64,000 nt of DNA, from positions 1-64,000 of the forward strand of contig DASRGG010000021.1 in NCBI GenBank assembly GCA_035651155.1, written 5' to 3'. Below, piece after piece: positions 55,436 through 63,566 of the stretch. Position 1 is the stretch's first letter, and every line of letters starts with the position of its first letter. A program made the translations under genes and the position numbers. The notes under the pieces are model-generated. The model searched no databases and was not told the DNA's origin. It saw only the letters and a program-made list of their open reading frames with translations. This stretch comes from CF-39 sp035651155 (GTDB lineage Bacteria > Chloroflexota > Limnocylindria > P2-11E).

Positions 55436-56011
55436 CGCCGAGCGATGCGGCCGCAGGTCGCGAAGCTCGCCGCCAACGACGCGCTGCGGCGCTATGTGCA
55501 GGACCGCCTCGCTGGCGTGATCGCGACTCCCGGCGGCGTCTCTGTGCCGGGCCCGCAGGTGCGTTGGCGAGGCCGGCGTCACGGGCGTCACCAGGATCGA
55601 CGGTGGGCGCACGCCTGGAGCCCAGCGCAGATCTCGAACCGGCTTCGGATCGAGTTCGCCGATGATGCATCGATGCGCATCTCGCAGGAGGCCATCTATC
55701 CGGCGCTCTACGTGCAGGGCCGCGGCGCGCTGCGCCGCGAGCTGGTCGCCTGTCTACGGACGGGACGGGCGCTGCGCGTCCCGAGAGCGCGCTCGCGGCT
55801 GCGGGGCAAGACCTTCGTGAGCCCCCGAGGTCATGATCAGCGAGCGGCCAGCCGAGGCGAACGACCGTGCCGTGCCGGGGCATTGGGAAGGCGACCTCAT
55901 CCTGGGCCTGGGCAGCTCCGCCATCGGCATGCTTGTCGAACGCACGACGAGGTTCACGATGCTGCTGCATCTGCCACCGATGGGAGCCCACGTCAAGAAG
56001 TGTGTAAACGA
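55436..56011 (+). mobile_element. IS30-family transposase remnant, frameshifted and truncated at both ends
   Basis: Frame 2 encodes RPQVAKLAANDALRRYVQD, VPGPQVRWRGRRHGRHQDRR, WSPAQISNRL and ISQEAIYPALYVQGRGALRR, typical of the IS30 central region. Near 55825 the homology shifts to another frame with MISERPAEANDRAVPGHWEG and AIGMLVERTTRFTMLLHLP, which carries the first catalytic acidic residues. The start and the remaining DDE region are missing. It butts against the IS256 remnant at about 56011. Confidence 0.8.
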
Positions 56012-56013
56012 CA

Positions 56014-56451
56014 TCAGGCGGCTTCCTTCCCGATGGCTCGCGTGATCGGCTTGCCGTCGACGAACCTCCTTCCCTCGTAGACGTCCTTGCGGAGCTCCGG
56101 CGCGTCGAGCTTGCGGAAGTGACCCTCGACGACGCGCAGGACGCGCCAGATGAGCATCGTCGCGTTCTCCTTCACCTTGAAGCGCTTGGCCGCGCCGGTC
56201 CTGACGCGCAGTGCGGCGAACGGCGACTCCACGACATTGGACGTTCGGAGGTGCTTCCCGTGCTCCTGCGGGAGGTCGTAGCAGGTGGTGAGCGCGTCCC
56301 AGTCCTTCTCCAGGATGGCGACCGCCTCGGGGTAGCTCGCGCGGTAGCGGCGGGCGAAGCCGTCGCGCAGCCGCGCGGCCTCGGTGCGGGTCGGCGCCTG
56401 GGGCATCGCGCAGAGCAGGATCTTCGCCGCGCCCTGCTTCGACCTCGGCAG
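56014..56451 (-). mobile_element. IS256-family (mutator) transposase C-terminal fragment
   Basis: About 146 residues show the IS256/mutator C-terminus: PRSKQGAAKILL, YRASYPEAVAILEKDWDALT, HGKHLRTSNVVESPFAALRV and AKRFKVKENATMLIWRVL, then the short tail to the TGA at 56014. The N-terminal two-thirds with most of the DDE catalytic site are absent; sequence upstream in the open frame is Arg-rich and not homologous. It is non-functional and faces the IS30 remnant. Confidence 0.8.
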
Positions 56452-56872
56452 CTTGTCGTGTTCTGCGTCAGGTGCCGAACAAAGGACGAGACGCCGACTG
56501 CTGAAGCCGGAACCACGGTCGATCTCGCGGTCCCCTCGCTCGAGCGAATCGTTCCGGACACGCCCGCAGCTCGCATGGTTGCGGAGCACCTGCGAACGAG
56601 TCACGAGTCGAGCCCTTAAGAAGTGGTGCGGCAGACCACGTTCTTGCGCGGCTAGGTGCGCCACCGGCCGACAGCGACGAGCGCGGCGGATACGAGATAG
56701 GCGAGTCTGACGACTAAGTTCGGCCACAACGCGCGCGTCGGCGTCATGAGCGGGAAGCCAAAGGAGCAGAACTCGAGTCCTCGGTCGAGTGGCCACATCG
56801 CGGGCTTGACCTTGTGGGATAACCTGGCAGCCAAACCAAAGTTAACTCGCTTTGGAAAGGGTCCGAGTACAC

Positions 56873-57184
56873 ATGGAGATCGCGGCCGTCTTGATTGGCG
56901 TACTCATCGGGCTCCTGACGGGAGCGATTGCAAATCTCGCGTTGCTCAGCGCGACGCAGGGCACGCTCGACGTGGGCAAACTGGGAAAGCTCGGCGCGTA
57001 CTTGCTTGCGGTCGCGAGTGCATGGTTCGGCGGATCGTGGGTTTCCGGCCAGATCGTCAGCTCGGTGAAGTGGCCGGACGTGCTCCAGTTCTACACGCTC
57101 GGCCTTCTTGTCGGGTTCTGCCCGCTTTTTGCGTACACGGCGTGGCGCCTTGCGGTCAAGATTGGGCGAGAGTTCGGAAAGTGA
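56873..57184 (+). CDS. small two- to three-helix membrane protein
   Basis: This 103-residue protein begins MEIAAVLIGVLIGLLTGAIA. A second helix lies near 42-60 (AYLLAVASAWFGGSWVSG) and a third near 72-95 (FYTLGLLVGFCPLFAYTAW). No family recognised. ATG at 56873 has GGAAAGGG 11 nt upstream; a TTG at 56852 is possible. Its stop overlaps the next GTG (GTGA), so the two are coupled. Base composition is visibly less GC-rich than the ribosomal genes on both sides, consistent with acquired DNA. Confidence 0.65.
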   Translation: MEIAAVLIGVLIGLLTGAIANLALLSATQGTLDVGKLGKLGAYLLAVASAWFGGSWVSGQIVSSVKWPDVLQFYTLGLLVGFCPLFAYTAWRLAVKIGREFGK

Positions 57185-57489
57185 GTTCGGTGGTGGTTAC
57201 GACAATTTTGGCCGGGGTAGTAGTCGGCGTTGTCGCCGGTCTTGTTGTGTGCTCGGCCCGGCTGGCATCGCGCCACCCAAGTTCATACGGAGCCTCGTTG
57301 CTTTGGTTCCTCTTTGGGCTAGGCATAGTCGGGATCGCCGGCGGGATCCTCATCGGAGTGAACGTCGACGCAGTGATGACCGTCGCGTCATTCATCACGT
57401 TCAGTCTCGTCGTGTTCGTGGCATTTCCTCGAGGGCAACGCCAGTCTCATGGCAACCGCGTTGCGCCGATCGCGACCGGCTCGCTCTAA
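57181..57489 (+). CDS. small three-helix membrane protein
   Basis: This 102-residue protein starts at GTG, overlapping the stop of the preceding gene. Helices lie near 4-26 (VVVTTILAGVVVGVVAGLVV), 37-60 (SLLWFLFGLGIVGIAGGILI) and 63-82 (AVMTVASFITFSLVVFVAF). The basic tail is cytoplasmic by the positive-inside rule. No family recognised; together with its neighbour it forms a two-gene membrane module in the island. Confidence 0.6.
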   Translation: MSSVVVTTILAGVVVGVVAGLVVCSARLASRHPSSYGASLLWFLFGLGIVGIAGGILIGVNVDAVMTVASFITFSLVVFVAFPRGQRQSHGNRVAPIATGSL

Positions 57490-57625
57490 AGATCGAGACA
57501 AATACGCTCGCTGCGTCGCCATGACCGCTAGCGTCCTGAGCCAATACGGCCCCGAGCGTGAACTTGTTCGTCGCGCGCAATCGTTCAGCGTCGCGGGAGG
57601 TTGCCGATCACATCCTGATGGCGCG

Positions 57626-58174
57626 TCAGGCTGTGAGGTTGGCGTGAGCCAGCGCGAGCGCAGCGGCGGCGGACAGTAGCTCGAAGCGACCAGCGCGTAG
57701 GCCGTCCAACGCTTCATCGAGCGGCATCAAGATGATTTCGGTCTCCTCAAGATCGTGGCTACTCGGCTCCGCGACGCGTTGGCACTGCTTCGCGAGGAAC
57801 GCGTGCATTCGACCGCAGCCGTAGTTGGAGTTGATAACGAAGCTGCCAAGCGTCGTCCAATTGCTGCTGTCAAAACCCGCCTCCTCGCGGAGCTCCCGTC
57901 GCGCGGCGTCCATCGGCGCCTCACCGTCTTCGATAAGGCCGGCTACAAGGTCGAAGACCTCGCGTCCGACTCCGTGCTTATAGAGGCGTTCAACCAGCAG
58001 GTCACCCCCAGCCGTCAGGGCGACGACGATCGAGTAGTCGCGTAGGTCCATGCGCGGGTAACCCTCAACGACTCTGCCATCCGGCAGCTGCACATCCTGC
58101 TCTTCGATCCTGTACCAGGGCATGCGGTCGACCAGCACGCGTCGCGCAAGGATCCGCCAGGTCTTGTCAAACAC
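57626..58174 (-). CDS. Nudix hydrolase (ADP-ribose pyrophosphatase-like)
   Basis: This 182-residue enzyme has a complete Nudix box (GLIEDGEAPMDAARRELREE then AGFD, near 78-100). The N-terminal strands (DYSIVVALTAGGDLLVERLY) and the segment FVINSNYGCGRMHAFLA resemble the ADP-sugar pyrophosphatase branch. It is oriented like the surrounding operon but lies within the insertion. The substrate is not determined. Upstream on the same strand no clear ribosome site is seen. Confidence 0.85.
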   Translation of the reverse strand: MFDKTWRILARRVLVDRMPWYRIEEQDVQLPDGRVVEGYPRMDLRDYSIVVALTAGGDLLVERLYKHGVGREVFDLVAGLIEDGEAPMDAARRELREEAGFDSSNWTTLGSFVINSNYGCGRMHAFLAKQCQRVAEPSSHDLEETEIILMPLDEALDGLRAGRFELLSAAAALALAHANLTA

Positions 58175-58639
58175 CTCGGCATGGTGCGCGCCGGATCAGA
58201 TTCGTTCAACACGAGCGCCCTATCCTCCCGCCGAGGACTCGCGATAAACAGCCGGATGACGTGGTTTGATGCCATGAAGGAGCGGGCCTCCGTGTCGCTT
58301 CTCAGCCGGAAGGGACCAGCCCTTCTCAGAAAGTAGGGACCACCCTCAGGCCCCTCGGCGTGACGATCGCTTCATAGACCAGGCGGACCTCACCGTCAAT
58401 GAGCGCGTCGCGATGACCGCACGCGTGGAGGACTGATCCGGGTCGTCGCTCTCCCTCTCGCTCCGGGTGTCATGACCTTCGGCCGTTCTGTTGCATGCCT
58501 CCTGGGGCTTCGTACGGGCTCATTCCCGACGCCATCGGCATCGAGGACATCGATCTCGCCCTTCGGAGGCGGGGCGAGCGCCGCGCTCGTCGCGGCCGCG
58601 GGCCGCTGCGGCCCGCGTAGCGCCTCGGGGCTACCCTCA
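58175..58639. other. non-coding stretch with TTCTCAG and AGGGACCA repeats
   Basis: No convincing gene is visible. TTCTCAG recurs near 58299 and 58323, and AGGGACCA near 58311 and 58335; both motifs reappear in the palindrome at 58640-58679. This resembles the multiple internal repeats at the ends of IS21-type elements. Confidence 0.4.
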
Positions 58640-58679
58640 TGTCGATTCTCAGCTGCTAGGGACCAGCTGAGAATCGACA
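58640..58679. repeat. 16-bp perfect palindrome resembling joined IS21-type ends
   Basis: TGTCGATTCTCAGCTG at 58640-58655 and its exact reverse complement at 58664-58679 are separated by 8 nt (CTAGGGAC). Each arm begins TGTCGATTCTCA, reminiscent of IS21-family termini. The right arm interrupts the replication-relaxation fragment. Confidence 0.5.
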
Positions 58680-58767
58680 ATTCCTGGATCTGACTCCGGC
58701 TGAGATAGCGGTAGCAACCAAGCAGGAGGAGTGTCTCGGTCTCTCGAGTCGACAGCAGAGCGGTCAT
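58666..58767 (-). pseudogene. N-terminal fragment of a replication-relaxation-family protein
   Basis: MTALLSTRETETLLLLGCYR then YLSRSQIQEL resembles the winged-helix start of plasmid/transposon replication-relaxation proteins (PF13814). The homology ends where the palindrome arm begins on this strand, and the following frame is Pro/Arg-rich shadow. It looks like a gene cut by an insertion. Assignment is from a short stretch. Confidence 0.4.
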
Positions 58768-59189
58768 GCGGCTTCTTCACCGACACCGATTTGGTGAAAC
58801 TCAGCGCCGCATGGGCCGACATTCCGGCGTAACGCGACTTGCCAATCTGGTCCGCTCATCCTGCTGAGCACGATCTCGAGACCACGGTCGTCCATCGTGT
58901 TGCGGCACGGAACCGATACTTGCGCTCGATACGGGAGTGGAACCGATCCGACCGGTGCGGGCCTACGCTGAGCTCGCGAGCGAGGCTGCGCGCCTGTTCC
59001 CGTCGCTCGTTCCTTTCGCGTTCCCGTCGCGGAACGGCGAACCCGCGAAAACTCGCTGCTCCGCACAGCCTTCGCACACACGCCGGCGACGCACTGGGCG
59101 AATTCGAGTCGGCTGTGACTGGAAGAGCAGGAAGCCCCTTGAGGCAGGCCAAGAACCCGTAGCAGCGCGTCCGGCGCGGCTGCTGCGGA
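58768..59189. other. no recognisable gene
   Basis: Open frames here are Arg/Ser-rich on both strands and share no recognisable motif. Base composition is less GC-rich than the flanking operons. It joins two gene fragments within the insertion. Confidence 0.5.
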
Positions 59190-59431
59190 CCAGCGGGCAG
59201 TGCGCCAACGACGAAGGTGCTCTCGGCGAGCCGACGAGCATCGAGGTGCTCACGAGTGCCGACAACGTCACGTTCACCTCACGCGGCAGCGTGCTCGCGG
59301 CCGACGCCTTCAACGACCAGGGACAGCGCTGACGCTACGAGATCGACGCGACCGGCACGCTCGCCCGCTATGTGAAGGTCCGCTTCCGCTCGGGCGGCGA
59401 GTGGCTCTTCACCGGCGAGATCCATCTGTGA
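59190..59431 (+). pseudogene. F5/8-type-C-like domain fragment with in-frame TGA
   Basis: The frame encodes SIEVLTSADNVTFTSRGSVL and DAFNDQGQR, then a TGA at 59330-59332, and continues in the same frame as RYEIDATGTLARYVKVRFRS with GGEWLFTGEIHL to a TGA at 59429-59431. This is the C-terminal half of a discoidin-like carbohydrate-binding domain, usually part of secreted glycosidases. The TGA is at a position where Trp would fit. No N-terminal part or start is present. Confidence 0.5.
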
Positions 59432-59453
59432 CTCAGGTCTGGGGAGACCTCAT

Positions 59454-60203
59454 TTAGCTCGTCGGCTTGGCCGGGCGTGGCGCCGGACGGGCGGCGGGAG
59501 CCGCTCGCGACGCGGCCGCGCTCGTCGGTGACGCCGCGGGGCGCGGCACGGGTGTCGCACCAGGTGTCGGCGGGGTGGCGGCCTGCGGGCGCGGTGCCGC
59601 GCTCGGCGTCGGGCGTTGCGCGGACGCGGCGGGCGGACGCGATGCCGGAGCCGCCGCGGCGGACGCCGGAGGCGTGGGTCCGGATGCTTGCTGGCGCAGC
59701 GGATTCATGACCATGAACATCGAGCGTCCCTCGAGGAGCGGGTTGCGCTCGATGACGCCGTGGTCCTTCAGCTTGTCGGCGATCTGGAGAAGGAGCACGC
59801 GACCACGGTCGGGGTGCGCGAGCTCGCGGCCACGGAAGCGCACGGTGATCTTGAGCTTGTCGCCTTCGTCGAGGAACCTCGCCGCCGACCGGATCTTCGT
59901 GTCGATGTCGTGGTCGTCGATCTTCGGCGACACGCGCACCTCTTTCCACGTGACCGACTTCTGGCGCTTCTTCGCTTCCTTCGCTTCCTGCTGCTTCTCG
60001 AAGCGGTACTTCCCGAAGTCGAGGACCTTCGCGACGGGCGGGACCGCGTTCGGCGCGATCTCGACGAGGTCGTAGCCCAGGTCCTGCGCGTGCGCGAGCG
60101 CACGCTGCGTCGGAAGGACGCCGAGCTGTTCGCCGTTGGGGCCGATGAGGCGCACGGCCGGGACGCGGATCTGTTCGTTGACCCGCAGTTCAGGCGCGGC
60201 TAT
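59454..60203 (-). CDS. infC: translation initiation factor IF-3, non-canonical start, Pro/Ala-rich tail
   Basis: The conserved N-terminus APELRVNEQIRVPAVRLIG must be included, but no ATG, GTG or TTG precedes it; the GTG at 60155 (RLIGPNGEQ) would remove it. ATA at 60201-60203 has GGAG 8 nt upstream and is the best candidate, in line with the rare AUU start used for infC autoregulation in enterobacteria. Both IF-3 domains are present (KYRFEKQQEAKEAKKRQ linker). Residues after about 175 form a long Ala/Pro/Thr tail not found in typical IF-3. A 6-bp hairpin (AGGTCT/AGACCT) follows the stop at 59435-59450. Confidence 0.88.
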   Translation of the reverse strand: MAAPELRVNEQIRVPAVRLIGPNGEQLGVLPTQRALAHAQDLGYDLVEIAPNAVPPVAKVLDFGKYRFEKQQEAKEAKKRQKSVTWKEVRVSPKIDDHDIDTKIRSAARFLDEGDKLKITVRFRGRELAHPDRGRVLLLQIADKLKDHGVIERNPLLEGRSMFMVMNPLRQQASGPTPPASAAAAPASRPPAASAQRPTPSAAPRPQAATPPTPGATPVPRPAASPTSAAASRAAPAARPAPRPAKPTS

Positions 60204-60269
60204 CGGGCTGACTCCGCGATCAGGAGAGGGACGCCTCTGGCGTTGGAAGCTTCAACTCGGAGAAGGATA

Positions 60270-61397
60270 TCACCGCGCCAGCAACCCTCGAAGGCGCTCC
60301 TTCACGCCCGTCCAGTCCGCTCGGGTAATCCCGTACACCACGCTCGTCCGGATGCGGCCGTCGAACGAGAGACGGTCGTCCCGCAGCTCGCCTTCCTCCA
60401 CCGCTCCGAGGCGTTCGATCGCGCGCTGTGAACGCTCGTTGAGCTTGTCGGTCTGCAGCCAGACGCGTTGCGCCCCGAGCTCGTCGAAGAGGTGGCGCAG
60501 CTGGAGGTACTTCGCCTCCGTGTTCGCGACGGTCCGCCGCGCCTCCCGCCCGAGGAAGGTCCAGCCGATCTCCGCGGTGTGATTGCCGCGGTCGACGTGG
60601 AGGAACCGGGTGGTGCCGATGGCCGCGCCGTCGCTCGTCCGCCGCGTGAGGAAGGCGACCTGGTTCCCGAGCGTCTGCTCCTCCATGGCGGCGCCGATGA
60701 AGCGCTGCATGTCCGCCAGGTTCCGCGGCATCGCGACGAGCATGAGCCGCCAGATGTCCTCGTCCTGGGCCACCCGGAGGAGCTCCGGCGCATGCTCGCG
60801 GTGGAGCGGCTCGAGGCGCACGTGCGCCCCGGCGAGGGTCACCGGCCGCGGGTCGAACGCCGGCGGCTGCCGCCCGACGACATACGCCATGGCGACGTCG
60901 TCGGCGTAGTGGCCGCGGTCGGTCATGACGGCGTCGCGCTCGATCCCCTCGACCTGGAAGCCGGTGGCCTTGTACGAGGCGATGGCGCGGTCGTTGTACG
61001 CGAGGACGTGCAGGCTCACGCGGTGCGCGCGCTTGTCCTGGACGAGGTGCGTCAGGAGAAGCCCGAGCGCCTCACGGCCAAGACCCTTGCTCCAGAGCGC
61101 CGGCTCCCCGATGCCGATCCCGACCTCGGCGCTCTTCGCCTTCGGCTGCCAGTCGCGGTAATTCGCCTGACCGATGGCGCGGCCCTCGTACTCGATCGCG
61201 AACAGCATGCCGTCGCGCTGCGCGAAGCGGTCCATCCACTCTCGCGCCGCGGCATCGTCCTTCCAGCGTCCGGGACGCCGGCCCCACTGGAACCACGCGA
61301 AGTCGGCGTCGTTGGCCCACGAGATGAGAGCCGGCGCGTCGTCGTATGTCATCGGCCGGAGGACGACGCGCGCTCCGCGCAGGACCGGTCCGCTCAC
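60270..61397 (-). CDS. tandem GNAT acetyltransferase (RimJ/RimL-like)
   Basis: This 375-residue protein contains two GNAT domains. The first (about 5-180) has GIGIGEPALWSKGLGREAL, the acetyl-CoA-binding loop, and HVLAYNDRAIASYKATGF. The second (about 185-360) has AEIGWTFLGREARRTVANTE and LNERSQRAIERLGAVEEG. It starts at GTG overlapping the thrS stop. RimJ/RimL relatives acetylate protein or antibiotic amines. Location between thrS and infC suggests a translation-related target, but this is inference. Confidence 0.85.
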   Translation of the reverse strand: MSGPVLRGARVVLRPMTYDDAPALISWANDADFAWFQWGRRPGRWKDDAAAREWMDRFAQRDGMLFAIEYEGRAIGQANYRDWQPKAKSAEVGIGIGEPALWSKGLGREALGLLLTHLVQDKRAHRVSLHVLAYNDRAIASYKATGFQVEGIERDAVMTDRGHYADDVAMAYVVGRQPPAFDPRPVTLAGAHVRLEPLHREHAPELLRVAQDEDIWRLMLVAMPRNLADMQRFIGAAMEEQTLGNQVAFLTRRTSDGAAIGTTRFLHVDRGNHTAEIGWTFLGREARRTVANTEAKYLQLRHLFDELGAQRVWLQTDKLNERSQRAIERLGAVEEGELRDDRLSFDGRIRTSVVYGITRADWTGVKERLRGLLAR

Positions 61398-63259
61398 GTG
61401 GGCTCGCGGTGCGCCGCGAAATCGGGCGGCAGGGCCTTCGTGTCGCGCTCTCGCATGATCCGCTCGAGGAAGGCGTCGACCGTGACGCCGCGCTCCTCCT
61501 CGCGCGATCCGCGGCGCCGCACCGACACCGTCCCGACCGCGGCCTCCTTCTCGCCGACGACGAGCATGTAGCTCGCCTTCCGCTCCTGCGCCTCCTTGAT
61601 GCGGCTGCGCATGTCCGTGACCTGATCGTCGAGGTGCACGCGGAAGCCCTTCGCACGGAGCCGCTCGGCGACATGCTTCGCGTAGCGGAGCGCCGTCTCG
61701 CGGACCGGGATCATCGCGACCTGCTCCCAGGCGAGCCACAGCGGGAAGTTGCCGGCGTAGTGCTCGATGAGCCCGCCGACGAACCGCTCCAGGCTGCCGA
61801 AGAGGACGCGGTGGATCATCACCGCGCGCTCCCGCTGCCCCTGGGCGTTCACGAACGTGACGTCGAACCGCTCTGGCAGGTTGAGGTCGATCTGGATCGT
61901 CGGCCCCTGCCACTCGCGGCCGATCGCGTCGAGCACCTTGATGTCGATCTTCGGCGCGTAGAAGACGCCGCCGCCCTCGTCGATCGCGTACGGCACCTCG
62001 CGCACGGCGAGCGCGTCCGCGAGCGCCTTCTCCGCCTTGTCCCAGAGCTCGTCGCTCCCGAGGCGGTTCGCCGGCCGCGTGGAGAGATAGATCTTCGGAT
62101 CCGAGTAGCCGAAGACGCGGAGGAACTCCATCGCGAGGTCGAAGACCTTCCCGATCTCGTCCTGCGCCTGGTCCCACGAGCAGAAGATGTGCGAGTCGTC
62201 CTGCGTGAACCCGCGGACGCGCAGCATCCCGTGGAGCGTGCCGCCGCGCTCGTACCGGTAGACCGTGCCGAGCTCGCCGATGCGCATCGGGAGCTCGCGG
62301 TACGAATGGACCTTCGACTGGAACACCTTGATGTGGCCCGGGCAGTTCATCGGCTTGATCCAGAACGACTGCCGGGGGGCTTCGCCGCCCGAGGACCCCC
62401 CACGTCCGTCGTCGAGCAGGAGCGGGCCGTACATGTTGTCGCCGTACTTCTCGAGATGGCCCGAGCGCTGGTAGATCTTCTCGCTCGCGATGTGCGGCGT
62501 GTAGACGAGCGTGTAGCCGCGCTCGTGGTGCACCTTCCGCCACCACGTCTCGAGCTCTTCGCGCACGATCGACAGGTTCGGGAGCCACAGCACCAGGCCC
62601 GAGCCCAGCTCCTCGTCAATCCGGAACAGCTCGAGGTCCTTGCCGAGGGTGCGGTGATCGCGCAGCTCGATCTGCCGCAGCTTCTCGAGATAGGCGTCGA
62701 GCTCCTGCTGCGTCGGCCAGACCGTGCCGTAGATGCGCTGGAGCTGCGGGTTCTTCTCGTCGCCACGCCAGTAGGCGCCGGCGATCGAGAGCAGCTTGAA
62801 CGCCGTGATCTCGCCGGTTCGCGCGACGTGCGGTCCGCGGCACAGGTCGACGAACCCGTCGTGCTGGTACACGGAGACCTTGCCGTTCTCGACCTTGTCG
62901 TCGCTGTCGTCGTCCGCGCCCTGCCGCGCGAGCTTCTCGATCTGATCGACCTTGTACGTCTGCTTGCGCGCGCGGAAGAAGTCGAGCGCCTCGGACACGC
63001 TCATGTCGCGGTGCTCGAACGGCACGTTGGCCTTCGCGACCTCGCGCATCCTGCCCTCGATCCGCTCGAGATCCTCGGGGGTGAGCGGGCGCGGCAGCTC
63101 GAAGTCGTAGTAGAAGCCGTCGGCGATGGGCGGGCCGAAGCCGAATTTCGCCTCCGGCATGAGCTCCAGGACCGCGCCGGCCATGACGTGCGCCGTCGAG
63201 TGGCGCAGCGCGTAGAGCCGCTCGTCGCCGTGGTCCGCTCTTCGTTCCGTCTTCGCCAT
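61394..63259 (-). CDS. thrS: threonyl-tRNA synthetase lacking the TGS domain
   Basis: This 621-residue enzyme begins directly at the editing domain (RHSTAHVMAGAVLEL). The catalytic core has PMNCPGHIKVFQSK, RYERGGTLHGMLRVRGFTQD and the C-terminal anticodon-binding domain (WLAWEQVAMIPV). The usual 60-residue N-terminal TGS domain is absent. An insert (DDGRGGSSGGEAPRQ) lies before motif 2. ATG at 63259 has GGGGGAG upstream and follows a T-box leader with a Thr specifier. Confidence 0.94.
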   Translation of the reverse strand: MAKTERRADHGDERLYALRHSTAHVMAGAVLELMPEAKFGFGPPIADGFYYDFELPRPLTPEDLERIEGRMREVAKANVPFEHRDMSVSEALDFFRARKQTYKVDQIEKLARQGADDDSDDKVENGKVSVYQHDGFVDLCRGPHVARTGEITAFKLLSIAGAYWRGDEKNPQLQRIYGTVWPTQQELDAYLEKLRQIELRDHRTLGKDLELFRIDEELGSGLVLWLPNLSIVREELETWWRKVHHERGYTLVYTPHIASEKIYQRSGHLEKYGDNMYGPLLLDDGRGGSSGGEAPRQSFWIKPMNCPGHIKVFQSKVHSYRELPMRIGELGTVYRYERGGTLHGMLRVRGFTQDDSHIFCSWDQAQDEIGKVFDLAMEFLRVFGYSDPKIYLSTRPANRLGSDELWDKAEKALADALAVREVPYAIDEGGGVFYAPKIDIKVLDAIGREWQGPTIQIDLNLPERFDVTFVNAQGQRERAVMIHRVLFGSLERFVGGLIEHYAGNFPLWLAWEQVAMIPVRETALRYAKHVAERLRAKGFRVHLDDQVTDMRSRIKEAQERKASYMLVVGEKEAAVGTVSVRRRGSREEERGVTVDAFLERIMRERDTKALPPDFAAHREPT

Positions 63260-63283
63260 GGCAGCTCCCCCTTATGGACAAAG

Positions 63284-63323
63284 AAAAAGCGCCTCCGTCC
63301 TCGCGATCGGGACGAGAGGCGCT
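63284..63323 (-). terminator. T-box-controlled terminator before thrS
   Basis: AGCGCCTC pairs with GAGGCGCT and CGTCC with GGACG around CGATCGCGA, followed by TTTTT at 63284-63288. Confidence 0.85.
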
Positions 63324-63480
63324 GCTCCCGCGGTTCCACCCGAGTTCCCTTCCGGGCTCTCGTTCGAGCTGTACGGGGCTCACCCACTCCGCTCGGCGGT
63401 GGTCTCCCGCGGGCTCGCTGCGCCGGGCTCACACCGTCCCCGGCTCGCTTTGTCGCGCTCCCCGCGATCGCTGTCCGCGT
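63284..63480 (-). promoter_or_regulatory. T-box leader of thrS (Thr specifier)
   Basis: The T-box motif GGGTGGAACCGCGG lies at 63328-63341. In stem I, CGCGGG pairs with CCCGCG, and GCGG pairs with CCGC below the specifier loop; the loop strand GGAGACCA places ACC (63401-63403), a Thr codon, before a conserved purine. The terminator follows with T5. Uncharged tRNA-Thr should favour antitermination. Confidence 0.87.
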
Positions 63481-63494
63481 CGTCGCGTCACATC

Positions 63495-63500
63495 AGCATA
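63495..63500 (-). promoter_or_regulatory. -10 box for the thrS leader
   Basis: TATGCT on the minus strand lies 14 nt before the first stem I base, so transcription would start just ahead of the T-box. No clear -35 is visible. Confidence 0.4.
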
Positions 63501-63566
63501 CGCGCTCACGTCGCGCGCGGCCGCGCCGCACGCCAGCGGACCTACAGCGGCATGACGCCGCCGAGG

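Noticed and set aside
58764..59081. 105-codon minus-strand frame
   Set aside because: Arg/Ser-rich, no ribosome site, no motif, within a decayed region.
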